DNA of 44,928 bases, taken from assembly GCF_025353065.1 (NCBI RefSeq), contig NZ_JANXRJ010000144.1:1-44928 (forward strand). The letters are read 5' to 3'. The notes below the pieces were generated by a model that did no database searches, was not told the DNA's origin, and saw only the letters and a list, made by a program, of their open reading frames with translations. A program made the position numbers and the translations under genes. The DNA comes from Lapillicoccus sp. (GTDB taxonomy: Bacteria > Actinomycetota > Actinomycetes > Actinomycetales > Dermatophilaceae). Each line of letters opens with the position of its first letter. Position 1 is the stretch's first letter. This document shows positions 8,573 through 18,097 of this stretch, one piece after another.

Positions 8573-10071
8573 TCGAGGCCTACCGCGTCGCGGACGTCCG
8601 CACCCTGGAGGACCGGGCGCGGGCGGGACTTCCCGACGGTGAGCTGATGGCCCGCGCGTCCCGCGGCCTCGCCGGGGTCGCCGGCGTGCGTCTCGAGGAG
8701 CGCCACGGACGAAGGGTCGTCGCTCTCGTCGGTGGTGGGGACAACGGCGCCGACACCCTGTATGCCGCAGGCCTCCTCGCGGAGGCCGGCTACGCGGTCG
8801 CTGTGGTCAGCGTCGACCGCGGGGGCGAGGACGCGGCGACGGAGACCGCCATCGCCGACGGCGTCGTGCTGCTCCACCACGACGACGCGTGGGCGGAGGT
8901 CCTCGCGGAGGCCGACGTCGTGCTGGACGGGCTGACCGGCATCGGCGGTCGCCCGGGGCTGCGGCCTGACGTGTGGCCGTGGGTCGAGGCCATCCCGGAG
9001 GACGCCTGGGTGATCGCCGTCGACCTGCCCAGCGGCGCCGACCCGGCAGGCGAGGCGGTCCCCGATGAGGACGTAGCCCAGGGAAGCACCGGTCCCGCCC
9101 ACCTCGTGCCCGCCGACGAGACGGTGACCTTCTCCCTGGCCAAGCCCGTCCACCTCATGCCGGCCACGGAGGCCGCCGTCGGGCGGCTCACCGTCGTCGA
9201 CATCGGGGTCGACGCGCGGGGCGTCACGCCGGCGGTGGAGCGGGTGACCTTCGACGACGTCGCCGCCCTCTGGCCGACGCCAGGAGCGAGCAGCGACAAG
9301 TACTCTCGCGGAGTCGTGGGGATCGTGGCCGGCTCGGTGCGCTACCCCGGGGCCGCCGTCCTCAGCGTGCTCGGCGCCCTCGGCGCGGGACCGGGAATGG
9401 TCCGCTACCTCGGCCCCCGCGACGTCCGGTGGCTCGTCCACCAGGCCGCCCCCGAGGTCGTCACGGCAGGGGGGCGGGTCCAGGCCTGGGTCATCGGCTC
9501 GGGCTTCGACATCGACGGCACCTCGGGCGAGTCCCGTGAGCAGCGCGAGAGCGCCGAGCGGGCCCTCGCGAGCGACCTGCCTGTCCTCGTCGACGCCGGA
9601 GCGCTGGCCCTCGTCGACCGCCGGGATGCCCCCACCCTCCTCACGCCCCATGCCGGCGAGCTCGCGACGCTCCTCACCCGCCTTGGTGCCGGACCCGGTG
9701 GGGGAGAGGTGTCCCGGCAGGACGTGACCCGGGCCCCCCTGGCCCACGCCCGGGCCGCGGCCGAGCGCACGGGAGCGACGGTGCTGCTCAAGGGCGCTCA
9801 TACCCTCGTCGTCGGGCCGGACCCCGCCGCAGCGATCCGCTCGCAGGCCGACGCCCCGGCGTGGCTCGCCACGGCAGGAGCCGGAGACGTCCTGGGCGGC
9901 CTCATCGGCACCCTGCTGGCAGCCGGGCTCAGCCCGCTCGACGCCGGGTCGCTCGGTGCCCTCGTCCACGGCGTCGCGGCCGACCGCGCCTCGGGTGGCG
10001 GCCCGCTGCGGGTGACCGAGGTGGCCCACGGCATACCGGCCGTGGTCGCGAGCCTGCTCACCCGCGCCTGA
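8569..10071 (+). CDS. nnr: Bifunctional NAD(P)H-hydrate epimerase/dehydratase
   Basis: Repairs damaged, hydrated NAD(P)H. The N-terminal half (about 1-210) is the epimerase (YjeF_N), with [14 protein letters not shown] and [15 protein letters not shown]. The C-terminal half (about 225-500) is the ADP-dependent dehydratase (carbohydrate kinase-like), with [35 protein letters not shown] and [11 protein letters not shown]. The 500-aa length matches the bacterial fusion. It overlaps acpS by 4 bp and is followed 25 bp later by alr, an arrangement conserved in actinobacteria. Confidence 0.95.
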   Translation: MIEAYRVADVRTLEDRARAGLPDGELMARASRGLAGVAGVRLEERHGRRVVALVGGGDNGADTLYAAGLLAEAGYAVAVVSVDRGGEDAATETAIADGVVLLHHDDAWAEVLAEADVVLDGLTGIGGRPGLRPDVWPWVEAIPEDAWVIAVDLPSGADPAGEAVPDEDVAQGSTGPAHLVPADETVTFSLAKPVHLMPATEAAVGRLTVVDIGVDARGVTPAVERVTFDDVAALWPTPGASSDKYSRGVVGIVAGSVRYPGAAVLSVLGALGAGPGMVRYLGPRDVRWLVHQAAPEVVTAGGRVQAWVIGSGFDIDGTSGESREQRESAERALASDLPVLVDAGALALVDRRDAPTLLTPHAGELATLLTRLGAGPGGGEVSRQDVTRAPLAHARAAAERTGATVLLKGAHTLVVGPDPAAAIRSQADAPAWLATAGAGDVLGGLIGTLLAAGLSPLDAGSLGALVHGVAADRASGGGPLRVTEVAHGIPAVVASLLTRA

Positions 10072-10096
10072 CCCCGCCTGAGAGACTGGTGTCCTC

Positions 10097-11260
10097 ATGA
10101 CCGACCAGCTCCTACGACCGACGACCGCCCCCGCCACCGTGGTCGTCGACCTCGCCGCGATCCGGCACAACGTCGAGACCCTGCGCGCCGCGGCACCGGG
10201 GGCGCAGCTGATGGCGGTCGTCAAGGCCGACGGATACGGCCACGGGCTGGTCCCGAGCGCCCGGGCCGCCCTCGCCGGGGGGGCCACCTGGCTCGGCACC
10301 GCGCAGCAGGGGGAGGCGGTCGCGCTGCGGGACGCGGGGATCACGGCGCGGCTCTTCACCTGGCTGCACGTGCCGGGGACCGACTTCGAGGCGGCCCTGT
10401 CCCGGGACATCGATCTGGGGGTCTCGACGACCTGGGCCCTTGACGAGATCGCCTCTGCCGCAAGGCTGCTCGAGCGACCAGCACGGGTGCACCTCAAGAT
10501 CGACACCGGCCTGGCCCGGGGTGGGGCCTTCGGCGCCGACTTCGACCGCCTCGTCGCGGACGCTCGCCGCTACGAGCGGGAGGGAGTCGTCACCGTCGTC
10601 GGCGTGTGGTCGCACCTCGTCTCGTCCGACGTCCCGGACGCCCCCATCACCGCGGCCCAGATCGTCGTCTTCGACGAGGCCGTGCGCACGGCCGAGGCGG
10701 CCGGCTGCCGGCTCGAGGTGCGTCATCTCGCCAACTCGGCGGCGACCCTGACGGCCCCGCGCACCCACTACGACCTCGTCCGTCCGGGTATCGCGGCCTA
10801 CGGCCTCACCCCGCTCCCCTCGGTCGCCTCCTCGGACGAGCTCGGCCTCGTCCCGGCGATGACCCTGACCGCCCGGCTGGCCAGTGTGAAGCAGGTGCCC
10901 GCCGGCCAGGGCGTCAGCTACGGCCACGCTTACCGGACGACCACCGAGACGGTCCTCGGCCTCGTGCCGATGGGCTACGCAGACGGCATACCCCGCAACG
11001 CCTCCGACGTCGGGCCGCTCGCCGTCGCCGGTGTGCGCCGCACCATCGCCGGCCGCGTCTGCATGGACCAGGTCGTCGTCGACCTCGGACCGGGCAGCAC
11101 GGTCTCAGCCGGTGACGAGGTCGTCCTCTTCGGCGCCGACCCGGCCGGTCCGACGGCGCAGGACTGGGCCGACGCCACCGACACGATCAGCTACGAGATC
11201 GTCACCCGCATCGGACCCCGGGTGCCGCGGGTCCTCGTCGGAGAGGAGGCCCTGACGTGA
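10097..11260 (+). CDS. alr: Alanine racemase
   Basis: PLP enzyme that interconverts L- and D-alanine for peptidoglycan. The 387-aa protein carries the PLP lysine in VVKADGYGHG (Lys43), the catalytic tyrosine in GVSYGHAYRT (about residue 274), HLANSAATL and a C-terminal domain with RVCMDQVVVDLG. Normal length. Its stop overlaps the start of the downstream hydrolase (GTGA). Confidence 0.96.
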   Translation: MTDQLLRPTTAPATVVVDLAAIRHNVETLRAAAPGAQLMAVVKADGYGHGLVPSARAALAGGATWLGTAQQGEAVALRDAGITARLFTWLHVPGTDFEAALSRDIDLGVSTTWALDEIASAARLLERPARVHLKIDTGLARGGAFGADFDRLVADARRYEREGVVTVVGVWSHLVSSDVPDAPITAAQIVVFDEAVRTAEAAGCRLEVRHLANSAATLTAPRTHYDLVRPGIAAYGLTPLPSVASSDELGLVPAMTLTARLASVKQVPAGQGVSYGHAYRTTTETVLGLVPMGYADGIPRNASDVGPLAVAGVRRTIAGRVCMDQVVVDLGPGSTVSAGDEVVLFGADPAGPTAQDWADATDTISYEIVTRIGPRVPRVLVGEEALT

Positions 11261-12471
11261 GCCCGAGCAACCGCAGCCTGATCGGCTTCGGGCTGGGGAT
11301 CGGCGTCGCCGGGGCGGCGACTGCCGTGGGCATCGTCGCCGATCGCATCCACCGGCAGCGCGGAGAGGCCCTCGACACCGGCGACAGCCTGGTCGCCGCA
11401 GCCAGCCGGGAGCTCGTCGTGCTCGCCGACGACGGGGTACCGCTGCACGTCGAGGTCGACGATCCCCAGCCGGGCAGCGAGACCGAGATCGAGGGCCACC
11501 CTCGTCCGACCGTCGTTCTGTCACATGGCTATTGCCTCACGTCGGAGTGCTGGGTCTTCCAGCGACGTGCCCTCACCCAGGCCGGGCACCGCGTCGTCGT
11601 CTGGGACCAGCGTGGTCACGGTCGGTCGGCGAAGGGCTCCCCGCAGAGCTACACCATCGACCACCTCGGTGAGGACCTCGCCCGTGTCATCGCCGAGGTG
11701 GCCCCGGAGGGTCCGCTGCTGCTGGCCGGCCACTCGATGGGCGGGATGACGACGATGGCCCTCGGCCAGTCTCACCCCAAGCTGGTCCGCGACCGGGTCA
11801 TCGGCTTCGGTGCGATCTCCACCTCGCCGGGAGGTATGCCGCTCGCCGGCGACGACCTCGCCGTGAGCGTCGGACGGATCCTGCTCGAGCGCCTCGGCCC
11901 ACGCACCGCGGGCCTGTTCACCGCGCGTCCCGAGCTGCTCCAGACAATCCTGCGGGCCAACCGCGACCTCTCGGAGTTCCTCGTCGAGCGGTACTCCTTC
12001 GCCTCACCGGTGCCCCGGCGCATCGTGCGGCTCACCGCCAAGATGCTGCTCGGCACCGACCTCAGCGTGATGTCGTCCTTCACCCCGGCCTTCACCGACT
12101 ACGACAAGACCGCGGTCCTCTCGGTCTTCCGCGACGTCGAGACCCTCGTCTTCAACGGCGACCAGGACGTGCTCACGCCGCCGGACCACAGCGAGGCCAT
12201 CGTGCGAGCCATTCCCGGCGCGGAGCACGTCATCGTGCGCGACGGCGGCCACGTCATCATGCTCGAGCACCCCGACCTGCTCAGCACCCAGCTCGTCTCG
12301 CTGGCCGAGCGGGCTGTGCGCGGACGGCTTCGTGACGTCGAGACCGAACGCCAGCCGCGCACCGTCCGGGTCGTGACCGACCTCGACAAGCGCCGCCGGA
12401 TCGAGCGTGGTCGGGAGGAGCGCAGGGAGGAGCGCGGCTCCGGCCTGCGGCGCAGGCGCGATGATGCCTGA
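11257..12471 (+). CDS. Membrane-anchored alpha/beta hydrolase
   Basis: Predicted serine hydrolase of 404 aa. A hydrophobic N-terminal segment (about 7-29) could be an uncleaved signal or anchor. The alpha/beta-hydrolase core has VVLSHGYCL (oxyanion region), VVWDQRGHGRS, the nucleophile elbow GHSMGGMTT with Ser160, an acidic residue in NGDQDVLTPPD and the final His in DGGHVIMLEHP, so the triad is complete. The last 45 residues are highly charged with RRxRR stretches. The substrate is unknown. It sits between alr and tsaE, overlapping both: GTGA with alr at its start, and its final codons with the tsaE start. Confidence 0.88.
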   Translation: MSPSNRSLIGFGLGIGVAGAATAVGIVADRIHRQRGEALDTGDSLVAAASRELVVLADDGVPLHVEVDDPQPGSETEIEGHPRPTVVLSHGYCLTSECWVFQRRALTQAGHRVVVWDQRGHGRSAKGSPQSYTIDHLGEDLARVIAEVAPEGPLLLAGHSMGGMTTMALGQSHPKLVRDRVIGFGAISTSPGGMPLAGDDLAVSVGRILLERLGPRTAGLFTARPELLQTILRANRDLSEFLVERYSFASPVPRRIVRLTAKMLLGTDLSVMSSFTPAFTDYDKTAVLSVFRDVETLVFNGDQDVLTPPDHSEAIVRAIPGAEHVIVRDGGHVIMLEHPDLLSTQLVSLAERAVRGRLRDVETERQPRTVRVVTDLDKRRRIERGREERREERGSGLRRRRDDA

Positions 12472-13021
12472 CGCTCTCGTCGGCGCGCCGGGTGGCTCGC
12501 TCGTCGAGCCCCTCCGGTGGAGCCTGCCGACGGCCGCCACGACCCGCGCGCTGGGGGTCGCTCTTGGCCAATTCCTCTGTGCGGGAGACCTGCTCGTCCT
12601 CACCGGCGACCTCGGCGCCGGCAAGACGACGCTGACCCAGGGGCTCGGCGAGGGGCTCGGGGTGCGAGGGCCGATCACGTCCCCGACCTTCGTCATCGCC
12701 CGCGTCCATCCGTCGCTGGTCGGCGGTCCGGCCCTCGTCCACGCCGACGCCTACCGCCTCGGCGGGGGGCTCGAGCTCGACGACCTCGACCTCGACGCCT
12801 CCCTCGAGGACAGCGTCACCGTCGTGGAGTGGGGCCACGGGGTGGCCGAGCTGTTGTCGGACGACCGGCTCGAGCTCGCCCTCGAGGTCGTGTCGGCGGG
12901 AGCGCGCCGAGCGGCCCTGACGCTGACCGGTGCGCGGTGGCAACGGCCCGAGGCGGTAGAGGCTCTTGCCTCACTCTCACCGACCTCACCGACCTCACCG
13001 ACCTCACCGCCCGAGGGATAG
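12461..13021 (+). CDS. tsaE: tRNA t6A ATPase TsaE
   Basis: ATPase of the complex that makes N6-threonylcarbamoyl-adenosine at tRNA position 37. The 186-aa protein has the Walker A motif LTGDLGAGKTTLTQG, SPTFVIAR and HADAYRL, then VVEWGHG. I chose the ATG pair at 12461/12464, which overlaps the hydrolase's 3' end by 11 bp. The C-terminus carries a short repeat (SPTSPTSPTSPP) encoded by 9-bp tandem copies around 12979-13005, which is unusual for the family and probably a disordered tail. tsaB begins 1 nt after the stop. Confidence 0.92.
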   Translation: MMPDALVGAPGGSLVEPLRWSLPTAATTRALGVALGQFLCAGDLLVLTGDLGAGKTTLTQGLGEGLGVRGPITSPTFVIARVHPSLVGGPALVHADAYRLGGGLELDDLDLDASLEDSVTVVEWGHGVAELLSDDRLELALEVVSAGARRAALTLTGARWQRPEAVEALASLSPTSPTSPTSPPEG

Positions 13022-13022
13022 C

Positions 13023-13781
13023 GTGAGCGACGTGCTCCTGCTGGCCATCGACACCTCGACGTCGGCGATCACCGTGGCCCTGCACGACGGGTCGTCGGTG
13101 CTCGCCGAGGCGACGACCCTCGGCGCCCGTGGCCACGCCGAGCACCTCGCGCCGGGCATCCGCACCGTTTTGGACCGGGCCGGGGTGACACCGACGGACG
13201 TGACCCATGTCGCCGTCGGACTCGGCCCCGGACCGTTCACGGGGCTCCGCGTCGGGATCGTCACGGCGCGCACCTTCGCGCTCGCGGTCGGCGCGCGGGT
13301 GCACGGCCTCTGCAGCCTCGACGTCCTCGCCCACCAGGGGGTGGTTTCCGGCGCGGTCTCCGGCGGTGAGCTCCTCGTCGCGACGGACGCCCGCCGCAAG
13401 GAGGTCTACTGGTCGCGGTATGCCGTGGAGCCGGCTCAGCCGGGAGGCATCCGCAGGATCGGCGACCCGACGGTCAGCCGTCCCGCCGACCTCGACGCCG
13501 ACGTCGTCGCCCTGCCGACGGTCGGCCGTGGGCCGCAGCTCTACCCCGATGTGTGGACTGCCGGCATACTCAGCCCAGGTGAGCTGCGCTCTGCCCCAGT
13601 CCTGCCCGGGTCCAGCGAAGGGTTCGGGCTGATCGACGTCTCAGCGGCAGCGCTGGCGGAGCTGGTGATCCAACGGCTCGCGGCCGGTGACCCCGTGGAC
13701 GAGCACGAGCCGTTCTACCTCCGTCGACCCGACGCCGTGCCGTCTGCGTCGTCAGCGATCGCGAGGTCGGCCCTCGGATGA
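13023..13781 (+). CDS. tsaB: tRNA t6A complex protein TsaB
   Basis: Scaffold subunit partnering TsaD and TsaE in t6A synthesis, ASKHA fold. The 252-aa protein begins at GTG 13023 and shows LLAIDTSTSAITVAL, GHAEHLAPGI and VGLGPGPFTGLRVGI, the signatures of the family, plus ATDARRKEVYW. An in-frame start 57 nt upstream would lie inside the tsaE repeat tail and is less likely. Its stop overlaps rimI by 4 bp (ATGA). Confidence 0.94.
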   Translation: MSDVLLLAIDTSTSAITVALHDGSSVLAEATTLGARGHAEHLAPGIRTVLDRAGVTPTDVTHVAVGLGPGPFTGLRVGIVTARTFALAVGARVHGLCSLDVLAHQGVVSGAVSGGELLVATDARRKEVYWSRYAVEPAQPGGIRRIGDPTVSRPADLDADVVALPTVGRGPQLYPDVWTAGILSPGELRSAPVLPGSSEGFGLIDVSAAALAELVIQRLAAGDPVDEHEPFYLRRPDAVPSASSAIARSALG

Positions 13782-14239
13782 GGCTGCGTGAGATGACCTG
13801 GACGGACATCCCCGTCCTCGCCCGGCTGGACGCCGAGCTGTTCGCCCACGACGCGTGGACCGAGCCGACCTGGTGGGCGGAGCTGGCGGGCCGGCCCCGG
13901 CGCGACTATCTCGTCGCGGTCGCCGATGACGGCTTGATCGGCGCGTATGCCGGTCTCGACCTCGGCGGCGACGTCGCCGACGTGATGACCATCGCCGTCA
14001 CCGCGGCATACCGTGGATCAGGTTGGGGGGACAGGCTTCTCGCAGTTCTCGAAGAGCGGGCGACCATGTCCGGCGCGTCCGGGCTGATGCTCGAGGTGCG
14101 CGCCGACAACGCCCCGGCGCGGCGGCTCTACGCCCGACACGGCTTCGAGCAGCTCAGCGTGCGTCGGCGCTACTACCAGCCGGGCGACGTCGACGCGCTC
14201 GTGCTGCGCAAGCAGTGGGACCGGGCGGCGGCGTCATGA
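13778..14239 (+). CDS. rimI: Ribosomal-protein alanine N-acetyltransferase
   Basis: GNAT acetyltransferase of 153 aa, which in other bacteria acetylates the N-terminal alanine of ribosomal protein S18. The acetyl-CoA loop is [11 protein letters not shown] (about 75-85), and the C-terminal part has [21 protein letters not shown] and RRRYY, typical of RimI. It overlaps both tsaB and tsaD by 4 bp, giving the conserved tsaB-rimI-tsaD order. Confidence 0.93.
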   Translation: MRLREMTWTDIPVLARLDAELFAHDAWTEPTWWAELAGRPRRDYLVAVADDGLIGAYAGLDLGGDVADVMTIAVTAAYRGSGWGDRLLAVLEERATMSGASGLMLEVRADNAPARRLYARHGFEQLSVRRRYYQPGDVDALVLRKQWDRAAAS

Positions 14240-15282
14240 CCGACGGACCCCTGGTGCTCGGCATCGAGACCTCCTGCGACGAGACCGGAGTCGGCATCGT
14301 GCGCGGCCAGACCTTGCTCGTCGACGCGGTCGCGAGCAGCGTCGACGAGCACGCCCGCTTCGGCGGTGTGGTGCCCGAGGTGGCGAGCCGGGCGCACCTC
14401 GAGGCCATGGTGCCGACGATCGAACGCGCCTGTCGCGAGGCCGGGGTGCGGTTGCAGGACCTCGACGCGATCGCGGTGACCGCTGGACCGGGCCTCGCCG
14501 GAGCCCTGCTCGTCGGCGTCGCGTCGGCCAAATCGCTCGCCCTCGCGCTCGGCACACCGCTCTACGGGGTCAACCACCTCGCCTCTCACGTGGCCGTCGA
14601 CGTCGTCGAGCACGGACCGCTGCCCGAGCCGACGATGGCCCTGCTCGTGTCGGGTGGCCACTCGAGCCTGCTGCTGGTCCCCGACGTCACCCGCGACATC
14701 CGCTCCCTGGGGTCGACGTTGGACGACGCCGCGGGGGAGGCCTTCGACAAGGTGGCCCGGGTGCTCGGCCTGCCCTTTCCGGGTGGACCCTTCATCGACC
14801 GGGCCGCTCGGGACGGCAACCGGATCGCGATCGACTTCCCTCGCGGACTGACCTCGGGCAAGGACCGGCAGCATCACGAGTTCGACTTCTCCTTCTCGGG
14901 GCTGAAGACCGCGGTCGCGCGCTGGGTGCAGCTGCGCGAGCAAGCGGGTGAAGCCGTTCCCGTCAACGACGTGGCCGCCAGCTTCCAGGAGGCCGTCGTC
15001 GACGTGCTGACGCGCAAGGCCGTCCGGGCCTGCGCGGCGAACGGCGTCGACGACCTCCTCCTCGGGGGCGGGGTCGCGGCCAACTCGAGGCTGCGCGCTC
15101 TGGCCCAGGAGCGCTGTGACGTGGCGGGTATCCGGCTCCGCGTGCCGAGGCCCGGCCTCTGCACCGACAACGGGGCCATGGTCGCGGCGCTGGGGGCGCA
15201 GCTGGTGGACCGCGGTCGGACCCCGTCCCGGCTCGACCTCCCGACCGACTCGTCGATGCCGGTGCAGCAGGTCCAGGCGTAA
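14236..15282 (+). CDS. tsaD: tRNA threonylcarbamoyltransferase TsaD
   Basis: Transfers the threonylcarbamoyl group to A37 of ANN-decoding tRNAs. The 348-aa protein has [14 protein letters not shown], the metal-binding HxxxH in [37 protein letters not shown] and a C-terminal LCTDNGAM, all expected. Length is normal. The operon then ends at a large hairpin beginning 9 nt after the stop. Confidence 0.96.
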   Translation: MTDGPLVLGIETSCDETGVGIVRGQTLLVDAVASSVDEHARFGGVVPEVASRAHLEAMVPTIERACREAGVRLQDLDAIAVTAGPGLAGALLVGVASAKSLALALGTPLYGVNHLASHVAVDVVEHGPLPEPTMALLVSGGHSSLLLVPDVTRDIRSLGSTLDDAAGEAFDKVARVLGLPFPGGPFIDRAARDGNRIAIDFPRGLTSGKDRQHHEFDFSFSGLKTAVARWVQLREQAGEAVPVNDVAASFQEAVVDVLTRKAVRACAANGVDDLLLGGGVAANSRLRALAQERCDVAGIRLRVPRPGLCTDNGAMVAALGAQLVDRGRTPSRLDLPTDSSMPVQQVQA

Positions 15283-15290
15283 CCCCCTCT

Positions 15291-15363
15291 GTTCCGGACT
15301 CGCGATCCTCGCAAGGATGGGCCGTCCGACCCCTCCGGATTGCGAGGATCGCGAGTCCGGAAC
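15291..15363. terminator. Large hairpin, copy 1 of a repeated element
   Basis: Perfect 24-bp inverted arms at 15291-15314 and 15340-15363, beginning GTTCCGGACTCGCGATCC, with a 25-nt loop. It lies between the converging tsaD and MOSC genes and can serve as a two-way terminator, though no T-run follows. A near-identical stem lies at 16435-16505, so it is also a dispersed repeat. Confidence 0.75.
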
Positions 15364-15387
15364 CAAGCCGTAGGAAGCTGATCAGTT

Positions 15388-16269
15388 TCAGTCGATGGTC
15401 TCGATGCTGTCGCCACGGGCGATCAGCCCGTCGGTCAGGATGTCGGCACGCAGGCCGCCACGGTGGATCAGCGCCCGCAGCACCCCGGGTGAAGCGAGCT
15501 TCTCCAGATGGGCACAGGGTTCGCACGGCCGCTGTCCGAGGCACTCGACGTCGCCGATGCGAAACCGGCGACCGACGAGGGATGCCACGTCGATGCCGCG
15601 GGTGACGATGTTGCGGCGGGCCAGTGCGTAGGCGAGGCCGGTGCCGCCGGGAAGACTCAGCACGTCGAGGACCCCTGCGTCGATCAGGGTCAGGTCGTAG
15701 CCGCGTCCGCCCGCCGTCCGCGGGGTGAACGTCCCGGCGCCGGCGGCATAGCGGTCGCCCTCGAGGCCTCGTCCGGCGTGGGCGCGAGCAGAAGGAACCA
15801 GTTCCACTGGCCCCGTAGCGTGCTGGGCGATGGCGACAGCTTCGACGACTCCGCGCTGAGGCGTCGCGGGTGGGGCGGCGCGCAGTTCGGCATCGAGGGA
15901 GGCCACCACGTAACCCGCGACCACCGGGAGCGTCGCTGCGGCCGAGCCGAGCAGGCGGGGATCGTCGGGGCTGAAAACCACCCCGGCGGGAGTCCCGAAC
16001 ATCACCACCGCAGCCCGCGCGGCGGCCGGGTCGGCGGTGTCGAGGACGGCGATCCAGTAACCGGGCCAGCTGAAGCGCTCGGCACCGGCGATGGGTACCA
16101 GGCCGGCGCCGTGCCCGGCCAGCCAGGACCGCCATCGGCCGACCAACGTGGCGAAGTCTCCGGCGTCGGCCGGGAGATCGGCCTCCGGGGTCTGGGTCAC
16201 CGAGGCCAGGCAGGCTCGGAACGAGCGCACGACGAGGGCCGGACCTGCACCGGCATCAGTCGTCTGCAT
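15388..16269 (-). CDS. MOSC-domain protein with extra N-terminal domain
   Basis: The C-terminal part (about 145-293) is a MOSC domain, the fold of molybdenum-cofactor sulfurase ends and YiiM-like proteins. It has GLEGDRYAAGAGTF, YDLTLIDAGVL, RRNIVTRGIDV and a Cys-containing GQRPCEPCAHLEKL. MOSC proteins bind Moco or act on hydroxylated amino compounds. The N-terminal 140 residues, with RFSWPGYWIAVLDTAD, I do not recognise. ATG 16269 has a GAGGA-like site. It reads towards tsaD and is bracketed by two copies of the same hairpin repeat. Confidence 0.8.
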   Translation of the reverse strand: MQTTDAGAGPALVVRSFRACLASVTQTPEADLPADAGDFATLVGRWRSWLAGHGAGLVPIAGAERFSWPGYWIAVLDTADPAAARAAVVMFGTPAGVVFSPDDPRLLGSAAATLPVVAGYVVASLDAELRAAPPATPQRGVVEAVAIAQHATGPVELVPSARAHAGRGLEGDRYAAGAGTFTPRTAGGRGYDLTLIDAGVLDVLSLPGGTGLAYALARRNIVTRGIDVASLVGRRFRIGDVECLGQRPCEPCAHLEKLASPGVLRALIHRGGLRADILTDGLIARGDSIETID

Positions 16270-16434
16270 CACACGGCCATCCTCGCACCGGAGACGCCCG
16301 GCCCGCTGCTCGACCGGACCGCGCCGCCCGCCCCGACATGCACAAGCCCATCGGATGTCGGGGTCCGAGCGTGGCCGCGGTGTCAGGTGACCTGTGCTGG
16401 TCCGGGCGGCGACCGCGGCCGACACATGCGCATC

Positions 16435-16505
16435 TTCCGGACTCGCGATCCTCGCAGGAATGGGGCCTCTGAGCCCGACGGATTGCGAGGATCGCGAGTC
16501 CGGAA
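16435..16505. repeat. Large hairpin, copy 2
   Basis: Perfect 22-bp arms at 16435-16456 and 16484-16505, essentially the same stem as at 15291-15363, with a 27-nt loop of related but diverged sequence. It lies between the MOSC gene and the end of the GH3 gene, which read in the same direction, so a terminator for the GH3 gene is possible. The conserved stem with a variable loop suggests a repeat family or selection for structure. Confidence 0.75.
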
Positions 16506-16541
16506 CGAAGCAAGGCTGTCGCTCCCGTATGCCGCCGAGCC

Positions 16542-17837
16542 TCAGCCGCAGCTGAGAAGGCCCAGAGCCTGCTTCTGGGCGAGGACCCTGCTCACGGAGG
16601 CCTCGACCTTGGCCGCGAAGGCGGGGTCGGCGGCATACCGGGCGAGGAGACCCTGCGCCATCGGCGCCACCGATGAGAGGGTCGCGGTGAGGACGATGTC
16701 GCCACCGGCGTCCACGAACCGGGTCGCGCGGTCGGCGTAGGGAATGCCGGAGACGGACACCGCGGCGCCCACGTCGTCGGTGACCACGACGCCCTGCCAG
16801 CCGAGCGACCCGCGCAGCAGTCCCGAGATGATGGCGGGGGAGAAGGCGGCCTGGTTCGCGGCGTCGAGCTGCGGATAGCGCGCGGTCGAGATCATCACGA
16901 GCTGGGCGCCCGCGGCGATGCCCTGCCGGAACGGGTCGAGGTCGGGGTCCGAGGCCGAGGCGATGGTGTCGGTGATGCCGGTCGCCGTCGTGTCGGTGTT
17001 GCCCGTGAGCCGGCCGATGCCCGGGAAGTGCTTGAGCGTCGGAGCCACCCCGGACGACCGCAGTCCGCGCACAAAGGCCGTGACTCCGCGGGACACCGTG
17101 GCGGGGTCGTGGCCGAACTCGCGGTCGTAGCGCCCGATCGGGCCGTTGCCGCGACCCAGGGCGCTCGAGACCGTGTCGGCAACCGGCGCGAGGTCGACGT
17201 TGACGCCGGCGGAACGCAGCTCGCGACCGGCGGTCGCGCCGTTCGCCGAGATGGCGGTGGCCGACGACTGTCCCTGGGCGAGCGCGGAGGGCAGGGAGGT
17301 GAAGCCCGGACCCTTGAGCTGCTGGACCTGCCCACCCTCCTGGTCGGCCGCGACGAGCAGGCGCACGCCACCGGTCGACACCGCCGTCACCTGCCCCTGC
17401 AGGTGCGTCGAGGTCTGCCGGACAGCCGCACTGCCGCTCCACCCGCCGAGGTAGATCGCACCGCCCAGGTGCTGTGCCGCGATCGCCCCGTCGAGGCCGC
17501 CCGGCGCCTGACCGGGCTGGATGCCGACCATGAGCAGCTGCCCCACCCGCTGCGCTGTCGTGAGGGCTGAAGCCGTGCGCTCCACGCAGCTCGCCACCGT
17601 CGGTCCCCCCGTGGAGGTGCCCGGGCGCGTCGCCGCCGGGGTGAGCGGGGCCGTCGTCGACGTGTCGGAGGCGGTGCTCGAGGTGGTTGCCGGGGACGTG
17701 CTGGGTCCGCGGGGAGTGGTCGTCGATCCGGTCGGCAGTGTCACCGACCCGCTGCACGCCCCGATGCCGACGAGCAGGAGGGCACCCACCCCGGCGAAGG
17801 TCCTGGCGCGACCGCGGGCCGGTCGGGTTCCCGTCAT
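16542..17837 (-). CDS. GH3-family lipoprotein (NagZ-like, atypical active site)
   Basis: Predicted lipoprotein of 431 aa: a basic start, hydrophobic core and lipobox GIGAC with Cys28, then a Ser/Thr/Pro linker to about 75, then a glycoside hydrolase 3 barrel. Barrel motifs include MVGIQPG, VAADQEGGQVQQL, SAGVNVDLAPVADT, KHFPGIGRLTGNTDT (from Lys269) and VVTDDVGAAV (Asp354/355, nucleophile region). Beta-N-acetylglucosaminidases normally have KHFPGHG with a following Asp-His pair that serves as acid/base; here the first His is Ile and the pair is absent. It may therefore be inactive or use another mechanism. ATG 17837 follows a TAGCGT box by 8 nt (likely leaderless); longer starts would lack a signal peptide at the N-terminus. 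Confidence 0.83.
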   Translation of the reverse strand: MTGTRPARGRARTFAGVGALLLVGIGACSGSVTLPTGSTTTPRGPSTSPATTSSTASDTSTTAPLTPAATRPGTSTGGPTVASCVERTASALTTAQRVGQLLMVGIQPGQAPGGLDGAIAAQHLGGAIYLGGWSGSAAVRQTSTHLQGQVTAVSTGGVRLLVAADQEGGQVQQLKGPGFTSLPSALAQGQSSATAISANGATAGRELRSAGVNVDLAPVADTVSSALGRGNGPIGRYDREFGHDPATVSRGVTAFVRGLRSSGVAPTLKHFPGIGRLTGNTDTTATGITDTIASASDPDLDPFRQGIAAGAQLVMISTARYPQLDAANQAAFSPAIISGLLRGSLGWQGVVVTDDVGAAVSVSGIPYADRATRFVDAGGDIVLTATLSSVAPMAQGLLARYAADPAFAAKVEASVSRVLAQKQALGLLSCG

Positions 17838-18085
17838 GGTGGTCGACGCTACCCGTCGGGCGCGCGAGCGGTGTCGCGCCTTCCGCCTCATGGCACGTCG
17901 TCCTCGGGTGAGCTCGCTCCGGGCGAGTCCCGGGCGCCGGTCGACGAGCGACGTAGACACGTCGCCCATGACCCCCCGTCGCTGCGGTCATCCCGGTCGA
18001 CACGAAGGTGGACCGTCCCGGCGCGAACGGCTGACCCTCCGACCGAACCGGGACCCAAGAGGGAGTGCACCGTGACCCGGACGGC

Positions 18086-18091
18086 TAGCCT
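18086..18091 (+). promoter_or_regulatory. Leaderless -10 box of the nucleoside hydrolase gene
   Basis: TAGCCT lies 6 nt before GTG 18098. It supports that GTG as the true start, so the repetitive Pro-Thr-Ala N-terminus would be translated. Confidence 0.45.
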
Positions 18092-18097
18092 GCGCGG

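Noticed and set aside
15388..18003. An 871-codon minus-strand protein joining the MOSC domain to upstream sequence
   Set aside because: The upstream part is a shadow of the GH3 gene and crosses a hairpin; the MOSC protein starts at 16269.
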